From the NCBI GenBank assembly GCA_000940995.1, contig CP005974.1:3792885-3856884 (forward strand): a DNA stretch of 64,000 nucleotides, written 5' to 3'. A model generated the notes under the pieces. It had not been told where the DNA came from. It made no database searches and saw only the letters and a list, made by a program, of their open reading frames with translations. Positions 8,501-17,158 of the stretch are shown here, piece by piece; within the stretch, counting starts at the first letter, position 1, and each line of letters begins with the position of its first letter. The DNA comes from Photobacterium gaetbulicola Gung47 (lineage in GTDB: Bacteria > Pseudomonadota > Gammaproteobacteria > Enterobacterales > Vibrionaceae). The position numbers and the translations under genes were made by a program.

Positions 8501-8530
8501 AAAAACCCGCGCACACTGCGCGGGTTTTTT
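8501..8530 (+). terminator. Attenuator terminator of leuABCD
   Basis: AACCCGCGC (8504-8512) pairs with GCGCGGGTT (8518-8526) around a 5-base loop and runs into TTTTTT. It stands between the leader peptide and leuA. The 5' arm can instead pair with GCGCGGGT at 8460-8467, which would form the antiterminator. Confidence 0.9.
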
Positions 8531-8597
8531 CTTATACAGGCCAGCGCAAGCGGATGCGGACCACGCCGATACCGGCAGCCAATGAAAGGAAGTTGCA

Positions 8598-10148
8598 ATG
8601 AAAGATCAGGTTATCATTTTCGATACCACGTTACGGGACGGTGAACAGGCGCTATCAGCCAGCCTGACGGTGAAAGAAAAACTGCAGATCGCTTATGCCC
8701 TTGAACGCCTCGGGGTTGATGTTATCGAAGCTGGCTTCCCTGTGTCCTCCCCGGGCGACTTCGAATCAGTCCAGACCATTGCCAAACACATCAAGAACAG
8801 TCGGGTCTGTGCCCTGTCCCGCGCTGTCGCCAAAGACATCGATGTGGCTGCCGAGTCATTGAAAGTGGCCGAGGCATTCCGGATCCACACGTTCATCTCC
8901 ACCTCGACGGTCCACGTCCAGGACAAACTGCGCCGCAGCTATGATGACGTGATTGAGATGGGTGTCGCTGCCGTCAAGCGTGCCCGCAACTATACCGACG
9001 ATGTCGAGTTCTCGTGCGAGGATGCCGGCCGCACCCCGATCGACAACCTATGCCGCATGGTAGAAGCGGCTATCAATGCCGGTGCCAGCACCATCAATAT
9101 CCCAGACACGGTTGGCTATACCTTGCCAAGCGAGTTCGGCGGTATCATCTCCCAGCTGTTCGAGCGCGTCCCCAATATCGACAAGGCAATTATCTCGGTG
9201 CACTGCCACGACGACCTTGGCATGTCGGTAGCCAACTCGATGGCGGCCGTCCAGGCCGGTGCCCGCCAGGTCGAAGGGACCATCAACGGTATCGGCGAGC
9301 GGGCCGGTAACTGCTCGCTGGAAGAGATCGCCATGATCATCAAGACCCGCGCCGAGTTGCTGGGTGTCCACACCAATATCAAGCACGACGAAATCCACCG
9401 TACCAGCAAGATGGTCAGCCAGCTGTGCAACATGCCGGTGCAGGCCAACAAGGCGATCGTCGGTGCCAACGCCTTCAGCCACTCTTCGGGCATCCACCAA
9501 GATGGCATGCTGAAGAACAAGAATACGTACGAGATCATGACCCCGGAGTCGATTGGTCTCAAGAACCAAGCCCTGAACCTGACATCGCGCTCGGGCCGTG
9601 CGGCAGTGAAGAGCCACATGGATGCGCTGGGCTACACCGAAAACGAATACGATCTAGATACCCTATACGCCGACTTCCTGAAGCTGGCCGACCGCAAGGG
9701 CCAAGTCTTCGACTACGATCTGGAAGCGCTGATGCATTTTGCCAACCTGCGTGAAGAAGATGACTTCTTCAAGCTGAATTACCTGAGCGTCCAGTCGGGC
9801 AGCGTGATGGCAACCACCAGCATCAAGCTGCAGTGTGGCGACGAGGAAAAATGCGAAGCCGCGGTCGGCAACGGCCCGGTTGATGCGCTATACCAGTGTA
9901 TCTACCGCCTGACCGGCTACGACATCGTATTGGATAAATTTGACCTCACCGCCAAAGGCGAGGGGGAGGATGGCCTGGGCCAAGCCGACATCATCGCCAA
10001 CTACAAAGGCCGCAAGTACCACGGTACCGGCTTGGCGACCGACATTGTCGAAGCATCAGGGCAAGCACTACTTCACGTGATCAACAGCATTCATCGCGCC
10101 GATAAGATTGCAGAAATTAAACAGAAATCCCAAATGGAGACAGTATAA
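8598..10148 (+). CDS. leuA: 2-isopropylmalate synthase
   Basis: LeuA condenses acetyl-CoA with 2-oxoisovalerate, the first committed step of leucine synthesis, in the cytosol. The 516-residue product starts MKDQVIIFDTTLRDGEQ, the DRE-TIM metallolyase motif (R-D near residue 14), followed by the SVHCHDDLGM metal-binding histidines (about residues 200-210) and NGIGERAGN. The C-terminal regulatory domain that senses leucine in this family occupies roughly residues 390-516. An AAGGAAG box precedes ATG 8598. It is the first gene of leuABCD behind the attenuator; leuB follows after 2 bases. Length matches the usual enterobacterial enzyme. Confidence 0.97.
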   Translation: MKDQVIIFDTTLRDGEQALSASLTVKEKLQIAYALERLGVDVIEAGFPVSSPGDFESVQTIAKHIKNSRVCALSRAVAKDIDVAAESLKVAEAFRIHTFISTSTVHVQDKLRRSYDDVIEMGVAAVKRARNYTDDVEFSCEDAGRTPIDNLCRMVEAAINAGASTINIPDTVGYTLPSEFGGIISQLFERVPNIDKAIISVHCHDDLGMSVANSMAAVQAGARQVEGTINGIGERAGNCSLEEIAMIIKTRAELLGVHTNIKHDEIHRTSKMVSQLCNMPVQANKAIVGANAFSHSSGIHQDGMLKNKNTYEIMTPESIGLKNQALNLTSRSGRAAVKSHMDALGYTENEYDLDTLYADFLKLADRKGQVFDYDLEALMHFANLREEDDFFKLNYLSVQSGSVMATTSIKLQCGDEEKCEAAVGNGPVDALYQCIYRLTGYDIVLDKFDLTAKGEGEDGLGQADIIANYKGRKYHGTGLATDIVEASGQALLHVINSIHRADKIAEIKQKSQMETV

Positions 10149-10150
10149 CC

Positions 10151-11239
10151 ATGGCAGGTACATATAAGATTGCCGTTCTACCGGGTGACGGTATTGGCCC
10201 AGAAGTCATGCAGCAGGCCCACAAAGTGCTGGACGCTGTGCAGGAAAAATTTGGCTTCACCCTAACGTGCAGCGAATTTGATGTCGGCGGTATTGCCATC
10301 GACAACCATGGTTGCCCGCTACCGGAAGCAACACTGAAAGGCTGCGAAGACTCCGATGCGATCCTGTTTGGCTCGGTAGGCGGCCCGAAGTGGGAGCACC
10401 TTGCACCTAATGATCAGCCAGAGCGCGGCGCTCTGCTACCGCTACGCAAGCACTTCCAGCTGTTCTGTAACCTGCGCCCGGCGCAGATCCACAGTGGCCT
10501 GGAGGCGTTCTCGCCATTACGTGCCGATATCTCCGAGCGTGGCTTCGATATCGTTGTTGTCCGCGAGCTAACCGGCGGTATCTACTTCGGCCAGCCAAAA
10601 GGCCGCGAGGGGGAAGGGCCTCAAGAGAAAGCCTACGACACCGAAATTTACCACCGCTTTGAAATCGAGCGTATTGCCCGTATCGCGTTCGAGTCAGCGA
10701 TGCTGCGTAACAAGAACGTGTACTCCATCGATAAAGCCAACGTCTTGCAGAGCTCTATCCTATGGCGTGAAGTGGTTGAGGAAGTGGCCAAAGACTACCC
10801 GGAAGTCACACTGAACCACATGTACATCGACAACGCGACCATGCAGCTGATCAAGGATCCCTCGCAATTCGACGTAATGCTGTGCTCGAACATCTTCGGC
10901 GACATCATCTCGGACGAATGCGCGATGATCACCGGTTCGATGGGGATGCTACCTTCCGCCAGCCTGAACCAGGACAAGTTCGGCATGTACGAACCAGCTG
11001 GCGGCTCGGCACCAGATATCGCTGGCAAAAACATTGCCAACCCAGTCGCACAAATCCTGTCTGCCGCCCTGATGCTGCGCTACAGCCTGGGCGAAGAGCA
11101 GGCGGCACGCGCTATCGAACAAGCGGTATCGCAAGCACTGGAAGCCGGTGAACTCACCGCAGACCTAGCGGGCAACGGCCCGGCACTGAGCACCAGCGAA
11201 ATGGGCGACAAGATCGCCCAGTACGTCCGCCAAGCCTAA
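10151..11239 (+). CDS. leuB: 3-isopropylmalate dehydrogenase
   Basis: LeuB oxidises and decarboxylates 3-isopropylmalate to 4-methyl-2-oxopentanoate with NAD. The 362-residue product shows the isocitrate/isopropylmalate dehydrogenase signatures: LPGDGIGPEVM near the N terminus, RELTGGIYFGQPKG (about residues 137-150), and the metal-binding NIFGDIISDECAMITGSMGM stretch (about 247-266). It starts 2 bases after the leuA stop, with GGAGA as ribosome-binding site inside the leuA end, so the two are translationally close. Cytosolic enzyme, length as usual for the family. Confidence 0.97.
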   Translation: MAGTYKIAVLPGDGIGPEVMQQAHKVLDAVQEKFGFTLTCSEFDVGGIAIDNHGCPLPEATLKGCEDSDAILFGSVGGPKWEHLAPNDQPERGALLPLRKHFQLFCNLRPAQIHSGLEAFSPLRADISERGFDIVVVRELTGGIYFGQPKGREGEGPQEKAYDTEIYHRFEIERIARIAFESAMLRNKNVYSIDKANVLQSSILWREVVEEVAKDYPEVTLNHMYIDNATMQLIKDPSQFDVMLCSNIFGDIISDECAMITGSMGMLPSASLNQDKFGMYEPAGGSAPDIAGKNIANPVAQILSAALMLRYSLGEEQAARAIEQAVSQALEAGELTADLAGNGPALSTSEMGDKIAQYVRQA

Positions 11240-11262
11240 TCGCAGCAAGGAGCAAACGAGCA

Positions 11263-12696
11263 ATGTCTACGACCAAAGCGCCTCAGACGCTATACGAAAA
11301 AATCTACGATGCCCACGTTGCGGTTGCCGCCGAAGGCGAGAACCCGATCCTATACATCGACCGCCATTTGGTGCACGAGGTAACTTCACCGCAAGCCTTC
11401 GACGGCTTGCGTGAAAAAGGCCGCAAGGTACGCCAGGTGGGCAAAACCTTCGCCACCATGGACCACAACGTCTCGACCCAGACCAAAGACATCAAGGCCT
11501 CTGGCGAAATGGCCAGGATCCAGATGGAAACCCTGGCCAAGAACTGTGAAGAGTTCGGCGTCACCCTTTATGACTTGAACCACAAATATCAAGGCATCGT
11601 CCATGTCATGGGCCCCGAGCTGGGCATCACCCTGCCGGGCATGACGATTGTCTGTGGTGACTCGCACACCGCGACCCACGGTGCATTCGGCTCACTGGCC
11701 TTCGGTATCGGAACTTCGGAAGTCGAGCATGTACTGGCGACCCAAACCCTCAAGCAAGCCCGCGCCAAGACGATGAAAATCGAAGTCAAAGGCAAGGTGG
11801 CTGAAGGCATTACCGCCAAAGACATCGTACTGGCAATCATCGGCAAGACCACGGCAGCCGGCGGTACCGGCCACGTGGTGGAGTTCTGCGGTGAAGCCAT
11901 TACCGACCTGACCATGGAAGGCCGCATGACGGTCTGCAACATGGCTATCGAGCTCGGTGCCAAAGCCGGTCTGATCGCCCCAGACCAAACCACTTTCGAT
12001 TACATCAAAGATCGCAAGTTCTCACCGGCGGGTGACGATCTAGAAGCAGCTATCGAATACTGGAAGACCCTGAAAACTGACGACGATGCCAAGTTCGACA
12101 CCGTGGTCACCCTTGATGCCAAAGACATCAAACCGCAGGTCACCTGGGGCACTAACCCAGGCCAAGTGATTGCTGTCGTTCAACCCATTCCGGCGCCGTC
12201 TGACTTTGCCGATCCGGTCGAGCAAGCATCTGCAGAAAAAGCATTGGCTTACATGGGCTTGGAAGCCGGCAAGAAGCTGTCTGACTTTGCTATCGACAAA
12301 GTATTCATCGGCTCTTGTACCAACTCGCGTATCGAGGACATGCGTGCCGCCGCGGCCATTGCCAAAGGCCGCAAAGTCGCCGCCAACGTACAGGCATTGG
12401 TCGTTCCTGGCTCGGAGCAGGTGAAAGCTCAGGCTGAAAAAGAAGGCCTGGACAAGATCTTCATCGAAGCCGGTTTTGAATGGCGCCTGCCGGGTTGTTC
12501 AATGTGCCTAGCCATGAACAATGACCGCCTGGGCCCGGGCGAGCGCTGCGCCTCAACCAGTAACCGTAACTTCGAAGGCCGTCAGGGCCGTGACGGTCGT
12601 ACCCACTTGGTGAGCCCAGCGATGGCGGCAGCGGCGGCGTGTGCCGGCCACTTTGTTGATATTCGCGAACTAGACAACGTTGCAGTGACGGCTTAA
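11263..12696 (+). CDS. leuC: 3-isopropylmalate dehydratase large subunit
   Basis: LeuC pairs with LeuD to isomerise 2- to 3-isopropylmalate through an aconitase-type 4Fe-4S cluster. The 477-residue product contains CGDSHTATHGAFG (about residues 130-142) and the cluster cysteines in GSCTNSR (about 350) and PGCSMCLAMN (about 412-421). It is about ten residues longer than the E. coli protein, with no domain added. AAGGAG precedes the start. It follows leuB by 23 bases and is followed by leuD. Confidence 0.97.
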   Translation: MSTTKAPQTLYEKIYDAHVAVAAEGENPILYIDRHLVHEVTSPQAFDGLREKGRKVRQVGKTFATMDHNVSTQTKDIKASGEMARIQMETLAKNCEEFGVTLYDLNHKYQGIVHVMGPELGITLPGMTIVCGDSHTATHGAFGSLAFGIGTSEVEHVLATQTLKQARAKTMKIEVKGKVAEGITAKDIVLAIIGKTTAAGGTGHVVEFCGEAITDLTMEGRMTVCNMAIELGAKAGLIAPDQTTFDYIKDRKFSPAGDDLEAAIEYWKTLKTDDDAKFDTVVTLDAKDIKPQVTWGTNPGQVIAVVQPIPAPSDFADPVEQASAEKALAYMGLEAGKKLSDFAIDKVFIGSCTNSRIEDMRAAAAIAKGRKVAANVQALVVPGSEQVKAQAEKEGLDKIFIEAGFEWRLPGCSMCLAMNNDRLGPGERCASTSNRNFEGRQGRDGRTHLVSPAMAAAAACAGHFVDIRELDNVAVTA

Positions 12697-12712
12697 GAGA
12701 AGGAACGAGACA

Positions 12713-13315
12713 ATGACAGGATTTAAACAACACACCGGTTTGGTCGTTCCTTTGGATGCCGCCAACGTCGATACCGATGCCATCATCCCCAAGCAGTTTC
12801 TGCAGAAAGTGACCCGCACTGGTTTTGGCAAGCACCTGTTCCATGACTGGCGCTTCCTCGACGATGCCGGCGAGCAGCCAAACCCTGAGTTTGTGATGAA
12901 TGCGCCACGCTACCAAGGTGCCAGCATTTTGCTGGCACGCGAAAACTTCGGCTGTGGCTCATCTCGCGAGCATGCCCCATGGGCACTGGCCGATTACGGT
13001 ATCCAGGTGATGATCGCACCGAGCTTTGCCGATATCTTCTACGGCAACTCGATCAACAACCAGATGGTGCCGGTTCGCCTGACCGAGCAGGAAGTCGATG
13101 CGATCTTCCAGTACGTCGAGGCCAACGAAGGCGCGGAGATCACGGTAGACTTGGAGGCGATGCTGGTGACAGCCAACGGCAAGCAGTACAGCTTCGAAAT
13201 TGACGAATTCCGTCGCCACTGCCTACTGAACGGCTTGGACAACATCGGCCTGACCTTGCAGCACGAAGACAAGATTGCCGAGTACGAGAGTAAGATCCCT
13301 GCGTTCTTGGCATAA
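12713..13315 (+). CDS. leuD: 3-isopropylmalate dehydratase small subunit
   Basis: The 200-residue product is the swivelling small subunit of isopropylmalate isomerase. Recognisable segments are the N-terminal AANVDTDAIIPKQFL and the substrate-site GCGSSREHAPWAL (about residues 81-93). GAAGGAA stands before ATG 12713, 16 bases after the leuC stop. It is the last gene of the operon; a strong terminator follows at 13353. Confidence 0.97.
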   Translation: MTGFKQHTGLVVPLDAANVDTDAIIPKQFLQKVTRTGFGKHLFHDWRFLDDAGEQPNPEFVMNAPRYQGASILLARENFGCGSSREHAPWALADYGIQVMIAPSFADIFYGNSINNQMVPVRLTEQEVDAIFQYVEANEGAEITVDLEAMLVTANGKQYSFEIDEFRRHCLLNGLDNIGLTLQHEDKIAEYESKIPAFLA

Positions 13316-13352
13316 CGTCATCACCGTATTCGCTCCATACAAGTAACACTAC

Positions 13353-13384
13353 CGCCCCAGTTCATTATGGCTGGGGCGTTTTTT
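13353..13384 (+). terminator. Rho-independent terminator of leuABCD
   Basis: CGCCCCAG (13353-13360) pairs with CTGGGGCG (13371-13378) around a 10-base loop, followed by six T. Confidence 0.88.
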
Positions 13385-13481
13385 GCCTTTTTTGCAATAA
13401 GATCTTGGTATATCGGGTCGACTAAGCTAGTGACACCCAGGTAATTTGTATTCACTTGGCAGAAATAACCGAGGATACCCT

Positions 13482-14264
13482 ATGCGTCTTTTTATCAGCC
13501 TGCTGCTTCTCATCTTATCAGCGAGTACCTTTGCTGCCCCCAAAGCCGCTCTCTGGCCCTACTGGCAGCAATACGCCACTACCGACTCGCAAGCGGTTGA
13601 CCACAGCCGCTGGCAGCGCCTGCTCGATGAGTATCTGGTTGTCCAGCCCAACCAAACCCTGTTTCGCTATAACCGGGTATCAGATGGCGACAAGTACGAA
13701 CTAAACCGCTACCTGCGCGACCTGGCCAGGCTGGATCCGCACCAATTAAACCGCAACGAGCAATTTGCTTACTGGGTTAACCTTTACAACGCCCAAACCG
13801 TCAAATTGATCCTCGACAATTACCCCGTGTCATCCATCACCAAGCTGGGCGGCTTTTTCAGCTTTGGCCCCTGGGATGAGCAAGTACTTACCATTAACGG
13901 CAAGCGGTTGTCCCTCAACGATATCGAGCACCGCATCTTGCGCCCGATCTGGCGCGACCCGCGCATCCATTATGCGGTCAACTGTGCCAGCCTAGGCTGT
14001 CCGGATCTCCAACCGGAGGTATTTACGGCCAGCAACCTCGAGCGCTTGCTGGACAAGGCGGCCACCCGCTTTATCAACAGCCGCAAGGGCGTCAACCCGC
14101 AGGACGACAAAACCCAGTTGTCTTCGATTTATGACTGGTACGGCAGCGATTTCGGCTCGACATCCCAACTTCAAAAACACATCAACCAATACCGCCAAGG
14201 AGCCCCCATTACCCTTGGCAAAGTCAGCTATGACTACGACTGGTCGCTCAATGAAGCCAAATAG
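13482..14264 (+). CDS. Secreted DUF547 protein
   Basis: The 260-residue product starts MRLFISLLLLILSASTFAAP, a signal peptide likely cut after the AA near residue 18. ATG 13482 is preferred over an in-frame start 36 bases earlier because GAGGATA precedes it and the signal peptide begins there. The body is a DUF547 domain (ARLDPHQLNRNEQFAYWVNL, then WRDPRIHYAVNCASLGCPDL), which keeps the conserved N-A-Y, H-Y and N-C-A-S-x-G-C-P residues and resembles papain/transglutaminase-like folds. The function is not established. It stands alone between the leu terminator and the TPP riboswitch. Confidence 0.85.
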   Translation: MRLFISLLLLILSASTFAAPKAALWPYWQQYATTDSQAVDHSRWQRLLDEYLVVQPNQTLFRYNRVSDGDKYELNRYLRDLARLDPHQLNRNEQFAYWVNLYNAQTVKLILDNYPVSSITKLGGFFSFGPWDEQVLTINGKRLSLNDIEHRILRPIWRDPRIHYAVNCASLGCPDLQPEVFTASNLERLLDKAATRFINSRKGVNPQDDKTQLSSIYDWYGSDFGSTSQLQKHINQYRQGAPITLGKVSYDYDWSLNEAK

Positions 14265-14332
14265 CCTGCCGCTCCCCGAGCCTGATCCAGCATAATCATA
14301 CGTTCCTGCTGGCAACCCGCTGTCCGGCACAT

Positions 14333-14338
14333 TACAAT
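14333..14338 (+). promoter_or_regulatory. Candidate -10 box upstream of the TPP riboswitch
   Basis: TACAAT lies about 15 bases before the riboswitch start. The matching -35 position (14310-14315, TGGCAA) is poor, so this is only a candidate. Confidence 0.3.
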
Positions 14339-14351
14339 AACAGGCGTTCTC

Positions 14352-14452
14352 ATTGGGGAGCGCTTGCCTGGTAAATGCCATGAGCAAGCTGCTGAGATTG
14401 CTGCGGCAAGACCCACAGAACCTGATCCAGTTAGTACTGGCGTAGGAATTGA
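14352..14452 (+). promoter_or_regulatory. TPP riboswitch (THI element)
   Basis: The conserved THI-box landmarks appear in order: GGGGAGC at 14355, GCTGAGATTGC near 14390, GACCC near 14410, GAACCTGATCCAG near 14418-14430, and GTACTGGCGTAGGAA near 14435-14449. TPP binding normally lowers expression of downstream thiamine genes, here thiBPQ. No terminator with a T-run is seen between it and thiB, so control of translation initiation is the likelier mode. Confidence 0.95.
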
Positions 14453-14540
14453 GTTCGATACGGTAATCCGTCTTATCCCGCCGGGTTGGCATGATGCCTG
14501 CCTGCGGCTCAACCCTGTGCCGCTCGTACGATTATTTTTC

Positions 14541-14559
14541 CTCTTGCCGGACGCAAGAG
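14541..14559 (+). other. Hairpin just upstream of the thiB ribosome-binding site
   Basis: CTCTTGC (14541-14547) pairs with GCAAGAG (14553-14559). The AGGAG box of thiB follows at 14564-14568. It may belong to the expression platform of the riboswitch. Confidence 0.5.
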
Positions 14560-14574
14560 CATCAGGAGCGCATA

Positions 14575-15555
14575 GTGAAAAAATTACTCCCACTCGTTAC
14601 TTTGGTCGCCATGCCGGCACTGGCTGCGGACAACACCCTTACGGTTTACACCTACAGCTCTTTCGCCTCTGACTGGGGGCCGGGACCAGCTATCGAACAA
14701 GCGTTCGAGGCACAGTGCGAATGCAACCTGGAATTTGTCGCCCTGGATGACGGGGTGTCGATCCTCAACCGTGTCCGCCTCGAAGGCAAGCGCACCAAAG
14801 CCGATGTATTGCTTGGGCTCGATAACAACCTGATTGCCGAGGCCAAGAAAACGGGCCTGCTGGCCGAGCACCAAGTGGACACCAGTAAACTCACCCTGCC
14901 AAACGGCTGGAGCGATACCACCTTCGTGCCTTACGACTATGGTTACTTTGCCTTTGTCTATGACCGCACCAAACTGGACAACCCGCCGAAAAGCTTGGAT
15001 GAGCTGGTCAGCCGTGATGATCTGACTATCATCTACCAAGATCCGCGCACCTCGACGCCGGGCCAGGGCCTGATGCTATGGGTAAAGTCAGTCTATGGCG
15101 ACCAGGCACCGCAAGCCTGGCAGCAGCTGGCCAAGAAAACAGTCACGGTTACCAAGGGCTGGTCTGAGGCCTACAGCATGTTCCTCAAGGGCGAGTCAGA
15201 TATGGTGCTCTCTTACACCACCTCGCCTGCCTATCACCTGATTGCCGAGCAGGACGATAAATACCAGGCCGCCGACTTCAGCGAGGGCCATTACATGCAA
15301 GTGGAAGTGGCGGCCAAACTCAAAACCAGCCCTAACCAGACGCTGGCCGACGAGTTTCTTGCCTTTATCCTGACCCCGGAGTTCCAGTCCGTGATCCCGA
15401 CGGGCAACTGGATGTATCCGGTAACGGCTGTCGCCCAGCCAGCCGAGTTCAAGGTTCTCACCCTGCCGGGCAAGGCCCTGGAGTTTTCTGCCGAGGAGGT
15501 TGCCAAGCAACGCAGGAACTGGGTACGCGAGTGGCAACAGGCTCTGACCAAGTAG
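14575..15555 (+). CDS. thiB: Thiamine ABC transporter, periplasmic binding protein
   Basis: The start is GTG 14575, behind AGGAG. It gives a 326-residue protein with a signal peptide (MKKLLPLVTLVAMPALAA) cut near residue 18; upstream in-frame starts would bury this signal. The mature part begins with NTLTVYTYSSFASDWGPG, characteristic of the ThiB family that binds thiamine, TMP and TPP in the periplasm. It lies behind a TPP riboswitch and before the permease and ATPase genes, which confirms the substrate class. Length agrees with E. coli ThiB. Confidence 0.95.
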   Translation: MKKLLPLVTLVAMPALAADNTLTVYTYSSFASDWGPGPAIEQAFEAQCECNLEFVALDDGVSILNRVRLEGKRTKADVLLGLDNNLIAEAKKTGLLAEHQVDTSKLTLPNGWSDTTFVPYDYGYFAFVYDRTKLDNPPKSLDELVSRDDLTIIYQDPRTSTPGQGLMLWVKSVYGDQAPQAWQQLAKKTVTVTKGWSEAYSMFLKGESDMVLSYTTSPAYHLIAEQDDKYQAADFSEGHYMQVEVAAKLKTSPNQTLADEFLAFILTPEFQSVIPTGNWMYPVTAVAQPAEFKVLTLPGKALEFSAEEVAKQRRNWVREWQQALTK

Positions 15556-15568
15556 CAGGCACTCACTT

Positions 15569-17158
15569 TTGAACACACGCAATACCCAACTGATGCCCGG
15601 CCTTGTCACCGCCGGGCTTATCCTGTGCCTGGTGATCAGCGCCCTTGGTGCCCTGGTCAATGAGGCCAGTGCTCTCGACATTGCCTCGCTATGGCACGAT
15701 CCCTACCTACGCCATATTACCGGTTTCTCCTTTACCCAGGCCCTGCTTTCAACCCTACTGAGCACGCTGCCGGCGATCCCGGTTGCCTATGCCCTGTCAC
15801 GCCGGCAATTTCCCGGCAAAGCCTTGCTGATGCGGATCTTTGCCATGACCCTGGTGCTGCCGGTACTGGTCGCGGTATTCGGCCTGCTGGCGATCTACGG
15901 CAACAATGGTGTGCTAACCGGGGTACTGGCAATGCTGGGCTGGCAGGGCAGCTTTTCACTCTACGGCCTGCAGGGGATCTTGTTGGCCCATGTTTTCCTC
16001 AACCTCCCTCTGGCAGCACGGCTGTTTGTCCAAAGCCTCGAAGGGATCCCCTTTGAGCAGCACCAATTGGCCACCCATCTCGGTATGTCGAGCTGGCAGA
16101 CCTTCCGCTTCGTTGCCTGGCCACGACTGCGCCAGCAACTTCCCCATGTCGTCAGCCTGATCTTTATGCTGTGCTTTACCAGCTTTGCGGTCATCATGGC
16201 ACTGGGCGGCGGCCCCAAGGCAACCACGATTGAGCTGGCTATCTACCAGGCCCTGCGCTACGACTTCGACCTGGCCGGCGGTGCGATTCTCGCCCTGTGG
16301 CAGATGCTGCTGTGTTGCAGCCTGGTGCTATTGAGCCAGCGCTTTGCCAAGCCGCTGGCGACCTCGAGCCAATCCATCACAAGCCGGCGCCAGAGCCAGT
16401 TTGACAGTCTGGCCAGCCGCTGCTGGGACTGGGGCTGGATCGGGTTGGCCCTGCTGCTGGTACTCCCCCCGCTGATTGCGGTCATCCTTGCCGGGTTCAA
16501 CAGCCAAACCCTCACCTCGCTGCGCAGCCCCGGGCTGTGGCAGGCAGTATTCAACTCACTGCGGATCGCCAGTCTGGCTTGTCTTTTGGCAGTGGTTGGC
16601 GGGGTGGCAATCCTTCTGACCAGCAGGCAATGGCGGCTTCGCCACCAGCGCTGGCAGGCTGATGGCCTGGATCTGATCGGCACCATTATCCTGGTCACGC
16701 CGGGGCTGGTCCTGAGTACCGGGATCTTCCTGCTGCTGCGCCAGTTCACCGATGCGTTTGCCGCCGCTTTCTGGGTTGTCATCGCAGTCAATGCCCTGAT
16801 GGCGCTGCCGTATGTACTCAAAACCCTCAGCCAGCCCATGCTCCACGTTGCCCAGCAATATGATCCCTTGTGCCAAAGCCTCGGGATGGCCGGGCTATCG
16901 CGGCTCAAGCTGGTGGAATGGCGGGCCTTGAAAAAGCCATTTGCCCAGTCTCTGGCGATCGGCTTTGTCCTGTCACTCGGTGACTTGGGCGCAATCGCGC
17001 TGTTTGGCAGCCAGGATTTCCAGACCCTGCCACTGTATTTGTTCCAGTTACTCGGCAGCTACCAGATGGACGCCGCCGCCGTGGCTGCCCTGATCCTGCT
17101 CACCCTTAGCCTCGGTCTCTTCTCCTTGGTTGAAAAACTGATCATCCGGACTCCATGA
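15569..17158 (+). CDS. thiP: Thiamine ABC transporter, fused permease
   Basis: The 529-residue inner-membrane protein consists of two binding-protein-dependent permease domains in tandem. Each carries an EAA-type loop: HLGMSSWQTFRFVAWPRL near residue 170 and SLGMAGLSRLKLVEWRALKK near 440. It forms the membrane channel of ThiBPQ. TTG 15569 fits the gap after thiB, with AGGC ahead; the next in-frame ATG (15593) has no ribosome-binding site and would cut the N-terminal segment. The stop overlaps thiQ. Confidence 0.93.
   Translation: MNTRNTQLMPGLVTAGLILCLVISALGALVNEASALDIASLWHDPYLRHITGFSFTQALLSTLLSTLPAIPVAYALSRRQFPGKALLMRIFAMTLVLPVLVAVFGLLAIYGNNGVLTGVLAMLGWQGSFSLYGLQGILLAHVFLNLPLAARLFVQSLEGIPFEQHQLATHLGMSSWQTFRFVAWPRLRQQLPHVVSLIFMLCFTSFAVIMALGGGPKATTIELAIYQALRYDFDLAGGAILALWQMLLCCSLVLLSQRFAKPLATSSQSITSRRQSQFDSLASRCWDWGWIGLALLLVLPPLIAVILAGFNSQTLTSLRSPGLWQAVFNSLRIASLACLLAVVGGVAILLTSRQWRLRHQRWQADGLDLIGTIILVTPGLVLSTGIFLLLRQFTDAFAAAFWVVIAVNALMALPYVLKTLSQPMLHVAQQYDPLCQSLGMAGLSRLKLVEWRALKKPFAQSLAIGFVLSLGDLGAIALFGSQDFQTLPLYLFQLLGSYQMDAAAVAALILLTLSLGLFSLVEKLIIRTP

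Noticed and set aside
9048..9617. Long minus-strand frames opposite leuA, and similar ones opposite the RND, rapA and tamB genes
   Set aside because: They are antisense shadows created by the codon usage of well-supported genes.
14276..14300. GAGCCTGATCCAGC, similar to the conserved core of the TPP riboswitch
   Set aside because: The other THI-box elements are missing here; the complete aptamer lies at 14352-14452.
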